The position numbers and the translations under genes are program-made. A DNA stretch of 64,000 bases, from assembly GCA_018064885.1 (NCBI GenBank), contig JAGHUI010000023.1:62001-126000 (forward strand), written 5' to 3'. This DNA is from Candidatus Minthosoma equi (GTDB lineage: Bacteria > Bacteroidota > Bacteroidia > Bacteroidales > Bacteroidaceae). Shown one piece after another: positions 35,270 to 44,644 of the stretch. The number at the start of each line of letters is the position of its first letter. Positions within the stretch are counted from its first letter, which is position 1. The notes beneath the pieces were generated by a model, which saw only the letters and a program-made list of their open reading frames with translations, was not told where the DNA came from and searched no databases.

Positions 35270-36043
35270 TTATTTAAACCAGCTTGTAACACCAACAAGG
35301 AATGTTGCTATTGACATCCAGAATGCTGGAGTTACTGTTGAATTTCCATTTGATGTAGAGTTACGCTTCTGCATCTTATTCTGTTCTACATATACAACAT
35401 CGTTCTGCTGCAAATAGTAAACAGGAGAGGCATAAAGGTCTTCAGCAGAACAAAGGTTAACTTCATAAACAGACTTCTTACCGTAATTCTCACGGATAAC
35501 CTTCACGTTAGTACGCTGACCTGTAATCTTCAAATCGCCAGATGCACCAATAGCATCAAGAAGAGTAAACTTATCACGATCAATCTTAACACGTCCTGCA
35601 CCAACATCACCAAGAAGGATAATATACAGATTTTCGTAATCAACAGTAACGATTGGATCACGAACAAGCTGCTTTGCCATGATCTGTTCACGAACAGTTT
35701 CCTGAAGTTCCTGACGATTAAGACCTGCAACATGAATCTTACCAAGCTGAGGGAAGCGGATGTTACCTTCTGAATCGATAGTGTAACGTGAACCGCCCAC
35801 ATTACTTGCACCTGTATTTGCAGTCAAGTTGAACATGTCAGACAGCTCTTTCTCGCGCGTACTGACAAGGATACGAATTTCATCGTCCGCCTTAAACTTG
35901 ATTTCTACTGGATTCTGAACCACGATGGACTGACCTGGATTGAAATCCTGGAAGTATGCCACATCTTTTGGCGTTGAGCAGGAACTCAACATAGCTACGA
36001 TGGTCGCCACGACCATGCTGAAGAACAAATGTCTTGTTTTCAT
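35270..36043 (-). CDS. wza: Wza-like polysaccharide export lipoprotein
   Basis: 257 aa. Lipoprotein signal MVVATIVAMLSSC gives a lipidated Cys at about residue 22. VAYFQDFNPGQ, FKADDEIRILVSTREKEL and YTIDSEGNIRFPQLGKIHVA form the polysaccharide-export (PES) domain, followed by an SLBB domain (YIILLGDVGAGRVKIDRDKF, LLDAIGASGDLKITGQRTNV). A terminal hydrophobic segment (FWMSIATFLVGVTSWF) may form the outer-membrane helix. First gene of the capsule operon, 60 nt after the predicted start of transcription. It would be the outer-membrane exit pore. Confidence 0.92.
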   Translation of the reverse strand: MKTRHLFFSMVVATIVAMLSSCSTPKDVAYFQDFNPGQSIVVQNPVEIKFKADDEIRILVSTREKELSDMFNLTANTGASNVGGSRYTIDSEGNIRFPQLGKIHVAGLNRQELQETVREQIMAKQLVRDPIVTVDYENLYIILLGDVGAGRVKIDRDKFTLLDAIGASGDLKITGQRTNVKVIRENYGKKSVYEVNLCSAEDLYASPVYYLQQNDVVYVEQNKMQKRNSTSNGNSTVTPAFWMSIATFLVGVTSWFK

Positions 36044-36108
36044 ATTTTATCAGTTTGTTTTTTCGATTAAGTTTGGTCTATACGCACACGCAATGCGCGA
36101 GCATTTTG

Positions 36109-36138
36109 CAAAGGTACAACTTTTTCGTAAAAAACAAA
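36109..36138 (-). promoter_or_regulatory. Promoter of the capsule operon
   Basis: On the minus strand TTTG (36138-36135), an 18-bp spacer, then TACCTTTG (36116-36109) closely match the Bacteroidetes consensus. Expected start near 36102 and a leader of about 60 nt before wza. No invertible-promoter inverted repeats and no UpxY-type regulator gene are seen, so control is not by the familiar Bacteroides inversion switch. Confidence 0.75.
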
Positions 36139-36151
36139 TATTTTTAACAAA

Positions 36152-37456
36152 TTAATTGCCGTCTGGCTTAATAATATCTATAAAAGGTCCATCATTCCAA
36201 TGGAATGAATGCCAATCGTCAGGATGAGAAGCGTCAAATGACGTATATTCTGGACGAAGATTCTTTACTACTGGAAGGTTGAGGGATTTCATTCCTTCGA
36301 CAATCATTTTGGAGATCTCATAAGCTCCATAAGGATTGAAATGCGTATTGTCTTCAAAGGCTTTCATCTGTCCTGGATAAGTGCCAGCAGGATAGTGAAC
36401 AAGAGCTCGTTTGGAGTTTTCTATACCAAGTGTCTCGAAGAATGTGCGAGTCATGTCATGAAGTTCAATGACAGGAACATTAAGGTCTTTTGCGACCCAT
36501 CGCATTGCGTCTGGATAGTTAGCATGAGTTTCTTGGATCTTGCCTTCTTTATCGAAAGCACGACGCTGAGTTGGAGTGACAAAAATTGGTGTCACACCTT
36601 TGGCACGAGCCTCATCCACAAACTGCTTGAGAGCATAGGCAAAGTTGTAATAAGCACCACTGCCACTACGCTTTTCTTTTTGGTCATTATGACCAAATTC
36701 CATGAAGATATAATCACCTTCCTTCATCAAAGAAACAATCTTCTTCAAGCGACCTGCGCCAATGAATGATGTTGCCGTTTCACCACTCTCTGCATAGTTG
36801 CCAACAGCCACTCCATCATCGAACCAACGAGTAATCATTTGTCCCCATGAAGCCCAAGGTTCGTAGTCTTGATCGACAACAGTGGAATTACCACAAAGCC
36901 AAAGAGTTGGAACATTATCAACAGGTTCTATTTTCAAAGAAGAAATAGCTGGAGCATCACCATTGACCTCGATAGTCAATTTATCGTCCCAATTGAGTTT
37001 TGTTTCCTCGCGTTTCTTGATTCTCACCTTATCTGTTTTGCCATCAGGAAGATTGATGATTGTGTTACGCTTGTTCACAACAAAAGAATAAGTCTTGAAC
37101 TCACCTTTTTTCGTTATGGCATTTTGTACGAAAAGACGACGCGACTCTGCACGAACGGTTGTGTTTCCTACATTTTTTTTTGAGCCAACAGTCACAGTCA
37201 CTTTATAGTTTCCATCAGGCACAGCAACAGAAAAATAGAACACACCATTGCTGAGGCGGAAAGTTTCCGTTTGAGCCTTATATGCTTCTGCAACTACATC
37301 TTGAAAATCATAGCCATAACCTTTTTCTACAGAGAACACATCAGTTGGTTTCACTTGAGTTGCAGACTTATCTCTTCCATCAAAAGAAAATGTTTGAGCA
37401 CGAAGAGCGAAGAGGGAAAAATTTAGAGTAAGTAAAATCAGTATTAAACGTTTCAT
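36152..37456 (-). CDS. SGNH/GDSL esterase, rhamnogalacturonan acetylesterase-like (CE12)
   Basis: 434 aa. Signal peptide 1-20 (LILLTLNFSLFALRAQ). Residues about 22-175 form a beta-sandwich (FSFDGRDKSATQVKPTDVFS, FYFSVAVPDGNYKVTVTVGS). The esterase follows: LWLCGNSTVVDQ with the Ser of block I, NYAESGETATSF block II, FMEFGHNDQKEK block III, and DNTHFNPYGAYEI with the Asp/His pair. It would remove acetyl groups from rhamnogalacturonan in the periplasm or at the surface. Its start overlaps the GH2 stop by 1 bp, so the two enzymes are made together. Confidence 0.85.
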   Translation of the reverse strand: MKRLILILLTLNFSLFALRAQTFSFDGRDKSATQVKPTDVFSVEKGYGYDFQDVVAEAYKAQTETFRLSNGVFYFSVAVPDGNYKVTVTVGSKKNVGNTTVRAESRRLFVQNAITKKGEFKTYSFVVNKRNTIINLPDGKTDKVRIKKREETKLNWDDKLTIEVNGDAPAISSLKIEPVDNVPTLWLCGNSTVVDQDYEPWASWGQMITRWFDDGVAVGNYAESGETATSFIGAGRLKKIVSLMKEGDYIFMEFGHNDQKEKRSGSGAYYNFAYALKQFVDEARAKGVTPIFVTPTQRRAFDKEGKIQETHANYPDAMRWVAKDLNVPVIELHDMTRTFFETLGIENSKRALVHYPAGTYPGQMKAFEDNTHFNPYGAYEISKMIVEGMKSLNLPVVKNLRPEYTSFDASHPDDWHSFHWNDGPFIDIIKPDGN

Positions 37457-40400
37457 TATTTCTTTGGTTTTATCGAGTTATCAAGTGAAGGTTTGAGCTC
37501 GTCTGGAGAATCCTTTGTAAACATGTTCACCTCTCCTGCCACCTTTGTGAACAAGTCTGCAATAAGTTGCTGATCAAGTGTCCATTGAGGCTGGAACTTA
37601 TCTGACTGCATATAGTCAAGAATAGACTTGCGCATTTGACGAGCAACAATACGATTATCAAGATTTTTTGTTATATCCATGGATGTCATAACCAATCTTC
37701 CCTTTCCAATGCGAGCTTCAAACAGCATACCTATTTTGCGAGAAACAAACCAAGTGTCAATACTCTGTACAAGAGGTTGGAAATCAGTAGGAAAATCCGT
37801 AAATTGCATTACTTGAGCACGATTGACAAGTTCCCACCATTGCATATCTGAATGGTAATCTGTTGGGAACATATCAAAGATTGGGTGAGCATTTTCAACA
37901 AAGATTCCTGTTGTGTGAGGAGGGCGCATCTTGAACCAAGAAGTGTTCCAGAAAACAGGGGTGAACTGCTGCACAACCTCCTTGCCATAAGACACCTTAC
38001 CAGCAGCACAAACAAGCACCTTTCCTCCCTTATTCAAAGTCTTTATTGCCTGTGCATCAAGAGAATCGGTAATATAAATACCATCTTCCCAAGATGTTCC
38101 AGTGCGTTTGCCAATTTTTATCTTTTTATTAGAATAGACAGTCTCTGCAGCCTTGGAAGGATAAACCCAGAAATCCCAATGATTGCGCGCTTCTGTGCCA
38201 GGAACATAAACCACAAGAGTGTATTTTGCTGGTTCTGAAATTTGAGAAAGATCAACAGAAATGCTGCCAAGCTCTATATTTGATCCAACAGGAAGATCCT
38301 TTGCAGGGAAAGAACCCTCAGCAAAAGGAGCTTCGAGATTGAGAGTCATATAAGGCTTGCGCGTATCAACTGCTTTAACAATTTCCCAGCGAGGAGTAGC
38401 ATTTGCTATTGTTGCAGACGAATGCTGATTTATTTCTACCTCACATTCAAATTTTTCGTTATTAGAATAAGTGAATTTTGGTATGCGGGCAAGCGGAACA
38501 ACAGGACCGCTGAATTCACGGAATTGCTCAGAAGTAATGTAACCCTTATTGTCAAAGAACACGTCTGTCACACCCACAAGAGCAGTTCCCTGACCACTAT
38601 AATCATTAAGTGAGAGAAGCTGATAACCAGCATATTTCGGAGTACGAAGAGTTCTCTCTATTTCTGCCTTATAGCAAAGCGCCTGAAGCTTTCCCGAAGC
38701 CATAAGGAAATTGTGAGCACGACTCTCCATTCCATTGTCTTTCAGCAAATCACGGAAGATTTCAAAGTTCTTTGCCTTATTGACACCTGTGTATTTGCTG
38801 ATTTCCTCAAAGTTAGGGAAAGCACACCACTGACCTGTCTCATGCGAAACGAAAGGCATTGTGATTGGCGTATTAGGCATGTCCTTACCATTATACATTG
38901 AGATGTTCTTCTCAAAATTCACCATTGATTCTGGAGCTTGCTTTGTCCATTCGTTCAAGCCTCTCGCACCTGCCTTGACAGCATATTCACTTCCTGGCTG
39001 CCAAGCCCAGCCGCCACCAACGGAGAAACCGCAATAAAGATGACGATTGTCATAATCCTTCAGCAGTGCTACATGTTCTGTTGACCAAGGCACCCAATTG
39101 CCAGCAGGCTCATTTCCAAAGGCAAAGAAGGTGAATGAAGGATGATTTCCATATTCATTAACAATGGCAAGCGCCTCCTCCATCAAGTAAGTGTCAATAG
39201 GTTCTCCACGACCAAGCTTCACACCATGATTTGGCCAAGATGGTCCTTCCGGCTGAATGTAGAAACCGACCAAGTCAGCAGCAAGGAATGCGGCTTCTGG
39301 CGGACAATAAGAGTGGAAGCGCATGTGGTTGAGTCCGTATGACTTACAAGTTTTGAAGAGCTTGCACCATGATTCAAGATCTGTTGGAGGATAACCCGTA
39401 TTAGGGAAATCGCAGTTTTCCACAGTACCACGCAAGATTACCTCACGACCATTCACATAGAACATCTTATCGCGAATATCAATCTTACGCATACCAAAAT
39501 TCGTCTCCGTCTTAGTTGTACCTTGTGACTTTGTAGTTACCTCGACTAACAGTTTGTACATCTGAGGGTTAAACTCATCCCACAACAGCATTTTATCTCC
39601 CATTTCCAATGTAATATCCAATGAAGTAGCATGTATGTCGGAGAGTTGAACAGTCACAGGTTTTGCCTGGATCTCATGAGCCTTTGCCTTGTCACAATTA
39701 TAAGAAACAGCAGAGACCTTGACAGTCGCTGTCTCCTTGTCCTTTGCTCCAGACAATTCAAGATGAACGCGAGCAGTTTTTGTATCTATGTCTGGGAAAA
39801 CCTGCACAAAGTCAACATTATTGAATTTCTGAAGCTCTATCTTGCCAACAAGACCATTCCAATCGCCTTGTGTTTGGTCAGATACAGAGTGAGAGTCCTG
39901 TCCCACTTTGACTGTTTCAGGGTCATTGTTCACTCGGATAACAACGTCATTATCACCAGGTTTCAAATATCCATAAAGATAATACTTATGAGGAACAGAA
40001 AGGGAGTTATGAGTGTCCTGCACCTTTTCGCCATTCACCCAAACATCAGTCGTAATGTGCGGACGTTCAAGGAAAAGAGTGTACATTGGAACCGTCTCAT
40101 TCTCATCGATATGAATGGTTCTTTTATACCAAGCAACACCAACATAATGCTTTTGTGGAGTGAGGAAGAACTGGAGTTTCATATCCTTGCCTGGATTGCG
40201 ATATTTCTTCATATAAGGATTGAAGAAATACGAAGAGTCGTAAAGGGAACCCACCCATTTAGTATCAACACTAATGTCGTTGCCTTTCATCCGCTCGGGC
40301 ATTGATGCAGGAAGATTTATCGACTCATCGAAAGACTGATTATACCATTTCTCGGCAATACCAACATCGTTCGGATCCATCTTAAATTGCCACTTTCCGG

Positions 40401-40479
40401 CAAGATTAACACTCGTCTGTGCAAAAGTCAGAATATTAGCACAAACAGCAAATAGTAAGGTAAAAAAGCGCTTTATCAT
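37456..40479 (-). CDS. Glycoside hydrolase family 2
   Basis: 1007 aa. Signal peptide 1-21 (FFTLLFAVCANILTFAQ). A sugar-binding jelly roll (SVNLAGKWQFKMDPND, TLFLERPHITTDVWVNGEKV), an Ig-like domain, then a TIM barrel with the acid/base Glu in FFAFGNEPAGN (about residue 457) and the likely nucleophile Glu in FVSHETGQW (about 547). The last 350 residues are extra beta domains. GH2 covers beta-galactosidase, glucuronidase and mannosidase; beside a CE12 esterase and a GH105 enzyme a role on rhamnogalacturonan side chains is likely. Exact substrate unknown. Complete. Confidence 0.85.
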   Translation of the reverse strand: MIKRFFTLLFAVCANILTFAQTSVNLAGKWQFKMDPNDVGIAEKWYNQSFDESINLPASMPERMKGNDISVDTKWVGSLYDSSYFFNPYMKKYRNPGKDMKLQFFLTPQKHYVGVAWYKRTIHIDENETVPMYTLFLERPHITTDVWVNGEKVQDTHNSLSVPHKYYLYGYLKPGDNDVVIRVNNDPETVKVGQDSHSVSDQTQGDWNGLVGKIELQKFNNVDFVQVFPDIDTKTARVHLELSGAKDKETATVKVSAVSYNCDKAKAHEIQAKPVTVQLSDIHATSLDITLEMGDKMLLWDEFNPQMYKLLVEVTTKSQGTTKTETNFGMRKIDIRDKMFYVNGREVILRGTVENCDFPNTGYPPTDLESWCKLFKTCKSYGLNHMRFHSYCPPEAAFLAADLVGFYIQPEGPSWPNHGVKLGRGEPIDTYLMEEALAIVNEYGNHPSFTFFAFGNEPAGNWVPWSTEHVALLKDYDNRHLYCGFSVGGGWAWQPGSEYAVKAGARGLNEWTKQAPESMVNFEKNISMYNGKDMPNTPITMPFVSHETGQWCAFPNFEEISKYTGVNKAKNFEIFRDLLKDNGMESRAHNFLMASGKLQALCYKAEIERTLRTPKYAGYQLLSLNDYSGQGTALVGVTDVFFDNKGYITSEQFREFSGPVVPLARIPKFTYSNNEKFECEVEINQHSSATIANATPRWEIVKAVDTRKPYMTLNLEAPFAEGSFPAKDLPVGSNIELGSISVDLSQISEPAKYTLVVYVPGTEARNHWDFWVYPSKAAETVYSNKKIKIGKRTGTSWEDGIYITDSLDAQAIKTLNKGGKVLVCAAGKVSYGKEVVQQFTPVFWNTSWFKMRPPHTTGIFVENAHPIFDMFPTDYHSDMQWWELVNRAQVMQFTDFPTDFQPLVQSIDTWFVSRKIGMLFEARIGKGRLVMTSMDITKNLDNRIVARQMRKSILDYMQSDKFQPQWTLDQQLIADLFTKVAGEVNMFTKDSPDELKPSLDNSIKPKK

Positions 40480-40541
40480 AATTAATTATAAGTTATTCGT
40501 CAGTATTAAGGTACAAATATAAGGAAAAAGAAATATATAAC

Positions 40542-40576
40542 AAAAAAAGAGCGACAAATCCATAAAGATTTGCCGC
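40542..40576 (-). terminator. Intrinsic terminator of the ferredoxin gene
   Basis: On the minus strand GCGGCAAATC and GATTTGTCGC pair (10 bp, one G-U) around a 6-nt loop, followed by TCTTTTTTTG. It lies just after the ferredoxin stop and before the GH2 gene, so the two are separate units. Confidence 0.8.
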
Positions 40577-40604
40577 TTTTCTTTCACAAATGTGTAATAA
40601 TTGA

Positions 40605-40778
40605 TTACTCACCTGGAGCAATTGCACCTGCTGGACAAGCATCAGCGCATGTACCGCAGTCAACGCAAGAATCTGCATCAATTACATACTTGCCATCACC
40701 TTCGTTGATAGCACCTGATGGACACTCGCCTGCGCAAGTTCCACACATTACACAATCGTCACTAATTACGTAAGCCAT
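40605..40778 (-). CDS. Small 2[4Fe-4S] ferredoxin
   Basis: 57 aa. Two CxxCxxC-x3-CP clusters: CVMCGTCAGECPSGAI and CVDCGTCADACPAGAI, separated by NEGDGKYVIDADS. This is the classic bacterial-type ferredoxin carrying electrons between cytoplasmic oxidoreductases, abundant in anaerobes. The protein is very acidic. It has its own promoter and terminator. It is monocistronic and unrelated in function to the pectin genes on both sides. Confidence 0.95.
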   Translation of the reverse strand: MAYVISDDCVMCGTCAGECPSGAINEGDGKYVIDADSCVDCGTCADACPAGAIAPGE

Positions 40779-40828
40779 AAAATGTTTCTTTTTTTAGTTA
40801 TACTTGATATTCTTTATTTTTCTGTGTG

Positions 40829-40861
40829 CAAATGTATGAAAACTTTCATATACTTACCAAA
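40829..40861 (-). promoter_or_regulatory. Promoter of the ferredoxin gene
   Basis: Minus strand TTTG (40861-40858), 21-bp spacer, TACATTTG (40836-40829). The box pair matches the Bacteroidetes consensus, about 50 bp before the ATG. Confidence 0.7.
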
Positions 40862-40920
40862 TTTTAAGTATAGAAAAGTGAAAAGATTTGCAAAAAAGAT
40901 ACCCAAAACAGAGTATTGCC

Positions 40921-41931
40921 TTATTTTTCGTCCAATTCCAACGTCTGCAAACCAGCTTCAAGCTGCCTTATCATTGCACGCTTGTCCTCCTCTGGAGCAA
41001 AGACAAACCCCTCGACAATAACTGTGCGATTCTTATCGTAGTCATTAGTAATATAACTGACGAAAGGACCGCCCATTGCATCGTTCTTCATATCCCAAAG
41101 ACCTCTAACAACCATATAAGGATGCTTATCATCGCTTTCCCACAAGTCATATGAAACCGTACGTGAATCCGTCTCCATCCACTGATCCTCACGTCCGCCA
41201 GGGATATTTATTTTCATCACAGAATCACGAATAGCCAAGAAGTCCGCCAATGTAAGACTGTCTCGCAAAGGAACCGTGTAAGCACAGACATTCGTACGAA
41301 ACTCCTTCTTGCTGTCTGAAGCCCAAAAAAAATCTTTTCCAGTCTTAATATCGTCAACATCTTGAGGAGCCCTCATCTGCAAGCCAAATTGCTTCCTCAT
41401 CTGCGAAAGCACCTGTCCGCTGTATTTTGTCTGCAAAAGAGCACGCTCACGATTAAATTCATACAAATCAAGTCTATCTAAAATCACTTTAGCATTATCG
41501 TGAAGCATAGAGATAAACTTTTCATTGTCAGGAGCATTAAGGTAAGTGACATACTGAGGCTTGCAATACATTTCCTCAAACCATTCAATGGATGTTTCCT
41601 CAACCTTCTTACTTATGTTCACAACAAGAACATTGCCATAGAAATGGAAAGTTCCTTTGAAATCAGCAGGATTTATGTACGTTATCCTGAAATGCGATTC
41701 TGGTCGAGGCAAACCTGCTATCGGTGACTCAATCACAACCTTGAACGTCTCTCCTGCTTCCGTTTTCAGCCATTCTTTATCTACAACCACAAGCAGTTCA
41801 TAAGGAGCTGACACAGGTTTTCCAAGCACTTTCTTTCCTTTATTATCACCAGAGCATTGCACCAAGCAAATGCCTAATAAGCAAATCATTATAGACAGAA
41901 CTGTCAATAGCAAGAATTTCTTATGTTTCAT
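40921..41931 (-). CDS. DUF4837 family lipoprotein
   Basis: 336 aa. Lipoprotein signal (LLTVLSIMICLLGICLVQCS) with the lipidated Cys at about residue 26. The mature protein has the DUF4837 pattern: PYELLVVVDKEWLKTEAGET, IAGLPRPESHFRITYINP, FWASDSKKEFRTNVCAYTVP, GREDQWMETDSRTVSYDLWE and GPFVSYITNDYDKNRTVIVE. Function unknown; widely conserved in Bacteroidota, expected at the periplasmic face of the outer or inner membrane. It sits about 50 bp from the GH105 gene upstream and may share its promoter. Confidence 0.85.
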   Translation of the reverse strand: MKHKKFLLLTVLSIMICLLGICLVQCSGDNKGKKVLGKPVSAPYELLVVVDKEWLKTEAGETFKVVIESPIAGLPRPESHFRITYINPADFKGTFHFYGNVLVVNISKKVEETSIEWFEEMYCKPQYVTYLNAPDNEKFISMLHDNAKVILDRLDLYEFNRERALLQTKYSGQVLSQMRKQFGLQMRAPQDVDDIKTGKDFFWASDSKKEFRTNVCAYTVPLRDSLTLADFLAIRDSVMKINIPGGREDQWMETDSRTVSYDLWESDDKHPYMVVRGLWDMKNDAMGGPFVSYITNDYDKNRTVIVEGFVFAPEEDKRAMIRQLEAGLQTLELDEK

Positions 41932-41979
41932 ACAAAAAAGATCATTAAGAACAAATTCTCATTACTAATAAACAAAAAC

Positions 41980-43155
41980 TTATTTATTCATCATCTTCAA
42001 AATTTCCGTTCCGCAAAGAAGGAAGCAGCCAAGACCATAATCATCAAAATCTGGCTGTTTATCGTATGTCACAGGCTGAGAATCCTTTGGTTCCTTACCT
42101 GTGCCTTGAACATAACCCAAGAATCCATTTGGATGCAAGCAATCCTTGACCATATTCTCCCACACATTATATATAATAGGAGCAAATTTCTTCTCAGGCA
42201 AATATCCGTGACGCACTCCCCATGCCATTCCATATATGAAGAGAGCAGTTCCTGAAAGCTCCTTACCACCATAATCCTGAGCATCAGCAAGCGAAGCATA
42301 CCAATATCCATCTGGCTGCTGGCATTTCAGCAATCCATTGGTCATCAGCTTGTAATCCTTCAGATAATCCTTGTAATGAGGATCAGAAGGCAACGATTCC
42401 ATTGCACGAACAAGCGCCGCATAAACCCATCCGTTGCCACGGCTCCAATAGCAGTTCTTGCCATTAGGAGTAGTGAAAGGAGCAACAAAATCCTTATCTC
42501 TCCACCAGAGACCTTCCTTCTTGTTGAAAAAACCGCCAGCAATGCTGTCTCGGCTTGTACGATACATCTGCCAGCCCTGCTCAGCATAACGCAGATAATC
42601 CTTGTCGCCGTTCTTCTGCATCATGGCAGACAGTTTGGTCATCACAGGAAGTCCCATCTGAATAGCGTCAATCCATGTCCAATCGCCAAAAGAACCTGTT
42701 GACGAGCCATTACCTTGTTTCTGAGGAACATTACGGCAAGCAATAAGATTGTCCATGCACTCTATTGTAGGACCGGCATGTCCCATATCCAGATAAGTCT
42801 GGCTGCAGCAATAATCGTCAGCATCACGCGTTTTCACTCCATTTCTTGGTGTCCACTTGTGAGCCGTTCCCCAATCGTAAATATATTTGTAATACTTATC
42901 ATATTTCTCGCCACCCATTTCACGCTCAATCTCCGTCAGAGCCATCAAGCCCTCAAAATACACGCCACGAGTCCACAGGTTTGACGGACGTTCCTTCTTC
43001 ACAAAAGTAGGAGCACCAGGATCAGGATATTTTGCAATGAAATAATCGTTGGCAAGCTCCAAAGAAGCAATAATATCCTGCTGTCTCAGCTGAGCAGAAA
43101 CGGACACACCAGCAATGAGGAAAAAGAATGAAAGAATAAGATGTTTCTTAATCAT
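41980..43155 (-). CDS. GH105 unsaturated rhamnogalacturonyl hydrolase-like
   Basis: 391 aa. Signal peptide 1-22 (LILSFFFLIAGVSVSAQ). An alpha/alpha barrel with LWTRGVYFEGLMALTEIE, DDYCCSQTYLDMG, WSRGNGWVYAALVRAMES and DYGGKELSGTALFIYGMAWG, all typical of the YteR/GH105 family. It cleaves the unsaturated galacturonyl residue that lyases leave on rhamnogalacturonan oligosaccharides. The WSRGNGW block holds the vinyl-ether-hydration site. Probably periplasmic. No lyase or SusC/D pair is encoded in the window, so the partner genes must be elsewhere. Confidence 0.87.
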   Translation of the reverse strand: MIKKHLILSFFFLIAGVSVSAQLRQQDIIASLELANDYFIAKYPDPGAPTFVKKERPSNLWTRGVYFEGLMALTEIEREMGGEKYDKYYKYIYDWGTAHKWTPRNGVKTRDADDYCCSQTYLDMGHAGPTIECMDNLIACRNVPQKQGNGSSTGSFGDWTWIDAIQMGLPVMTKLSAMMQKNGDKDYLRYAEQGWQMYRTSRDSIAGGFFNKKEGLWWRDKDFVAPFTTPNGKNCYWSRGNGWVYAALVRAMESLPSDPHYKDYLKDYKLMTNGLLKCQQPDGYWYASLADAQDYGGKELSGTALFIYGMAWGVRHGYLPEKKFAPIIYNVWENMVKDCLHPNGFLGYVQGTGKEPKDSQPVTYDKQPDFDDYGLGCFLLCGTEILKMMNK

Positions 43156-43218
43156 AAGCGTAAAATAGTTAGTTGTAAGAGTCTTTTTCTTATTTTGAAA
43201 TCAAATTTGTTTGTTTTC

Positions 43219-43252
43219 TTTGCAAAGATATATAAAATATAGTGTATCTTTG
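43219..43252 (+). promoter_or_regulatory. Promoter of the NCS2 permease gene
   Basis: TTTG (43219-43222), 22-bp spacer, TATCTTTG (43245-43252). Start expected near 43259, leaving a leader of about 40 nt. Its -33 box abuts a minus-strand -7 box, so the two divergent promoters overlap. Confidence 0.7.
43223..43230 (-). promoter_or_regulatory. Minus-strand -7 box TATCTTTG for the GH105 gene
   Basis: The box reads TATCTTTG on the minus strand and is part of TTTGCAAAGATA. No clear TTTG is seen at its -33. It would give a leader of about 60 nt before the GH105 start. Confidence 0.45.
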
Positions 43253-43300
43253 TAACTTATATTAACAAAAACTGTTAAAACCAACAAAATTCTCATTACT

Positions 43301-44599
43301 ATGCTTCAAAAACTTTTCGGCTTTGACGCTTCCAAGCACAAAGTAAGAACAGAGTTAATGGCAGGATTGACATCGTTCCTCACTATGGCTTATATCCTTG
43401 CCGTAAATCCTAACATCTTCTCAGCGCTTGCTGACAAGGGAATGGATACCCAAGCTGTTTTCACCGCAACAGCCATTGCCAGCATCATCGGCACACTCGT
43501 TATGGCGCTTTATGCTAAATTGCCATTCGGACTTGCACCAGGAATGGGTTTGAACGCCTTTTTCGTCTATACAGTCTGTCTCACTATGGGCTATTCGTGG
43601 CAATTCGCACTCACAGCAATCCTTATAGAAGGACTGATTTTCATCTTATTAAGCATTACAAAAGTACGAGAAAAACTTGTCAATGCCATTCCATACCAGC
43701 TGAAAGCAGCAATATCTGTCGGAATTGGTCTTTTCATTGCCAGCCTCGGTTTGAAGAATGCAGGAGTCATCGTTGCCAGCGATGCAACCCTCGTCACTCT
43801 CGGTGACATCAAAGAAGGCCCTGCACTCCTCTGCATCATTGGAGTCATCATAACTGCAGGTCTTCTTTATTTCAAGGTTAAAGGCGCATTGCTCATCGGA
43901 ATCGTCGCCACAACCCTCATCGGCATTCCTATGGGACAGACAACACTCAACGGCGTTGTCGGAATGCCGCCAGACGTTTCCCCACTCTTCTTCCAATTCG
44001 AATGGGACAAGATTTTCACTCTCGACATGCTCTTAATTGTTGTCACCTTCCTCTTCATAGACCTGTTCGACACACTCGGCACACTTGTAGGAGTAATGAC
44101 AAGCGCAGGACTGATCAAGAAGGATGGTAAGATTGAAGGGCTCAACAAAGCGCTTCTTGCCGATGCCATCGCCACAACAGCAGGTGCATGCGTAGGCGCC
44201 TCAACAACAACCACATACGTAGAGTCTGCATCAGGAGTAAGCGAAGGCGGACGCACAGGCCTCACGGCATTCTCCACAGCAGCATGCTTCGCCATAGCTC
44301 TCTTCTTCGCCCCACTCTTCCTAGCCATTCCTTCAGCAGCAACAGCGCCAACGCTCATCATCGTCGGACTTATGATGTTCCGTCAGGTTGTGCTGATTGA
44401 CTTCGAAAGCTATGAAGAGGCCATCCCTTGTTTCATCACAATTTTCACAATGACATTGACAACATCCATCAGCGATGGCATCCTTCTTGGAATCATCTCA
44501 TGGGTAATCCTCAACGCCATTGCTCGAAAGAAAGAAAACCTCAACATCACACTCATAATCCTTGCGCTTATCTTCATTGCAAGATATGCTCTTATGTAA
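43301..44599 (+). CDS. NCS2/AzgA-type nucleobase permease
   Basis: 432 aa with about 12-14 membrane segments. ELMAGLTSFLTMAYILAVNP and PFGLAPGMGLNAFFVYTVC are the AzgA-like signature, with the G-L-N-AFF substrate region. DLFDTLGTLVGVMTSAGL and GASTTTTYVESASGVSEGGR follow in the expected order. These proteins import adenine, guanine or hypoxanthine with protons. Next gene is a DUF5020 barrel, 45 bp downstream, which may be the matching outer-membrane entry. Inner membrane. Confidence 0.92.
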   Translation: MLQKLFGFDASKHKVRTELMAGLTSFLTMAYILAVNPNIFSALADKGMDTQAVFTATAIASIIGTLVMALYAKLPFGLAPGMGLNAFFVYTVCLTMGYSWQFALTAILIEGLIFILLSITKVREKLVNAIPYQLKAAISVGIGLFIASLGLKNAGVIVASDATLVTLGDIKEGPALLCIIGVIITAGLLYFKVKGALLIGIVATTLIGIPMGQTTLNGVVGMPPDVSPLFFQFEWDKIFTLDMLLIVVTFLFIDLFDTLGTLVGVMTSAGLIKKDGKIEGLNKALLADAIATTAGACVGASTTTTYVESASGVSEGGRTGLTAFSTAACFAIALFFAPLFLAIPSAATAPTLIIVGLMMFRQVVLIDFESYEEAIPCFITIFTMTLTTSISDGILLGIISWVILNAIARKKENLNITLIILALIFIARYALM

Positions 44600-44644
44600 G
44601 TTAATTCAACAATAACAATTACAGTAAATTAATTATTAAAAATT

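Noticed and set aside
36044-36151. Invertible capsule promoter
   Set aside because: No pair of inverted repeats flanks the promoter and no recombinase gene is in the window.
39631-40305. 224-aa plus-strand ORF
   Set aside because: Lies wholly antisense to the GH2 gene, whose domains and catalytic residues are intact; no family features and no promoter.
43201-43300. Purine riboswitch before the NCS2 permease
   Set aside because: The leader is only about 40 nt after the predicted start and has no three-way-junction or conserved loop sequences.
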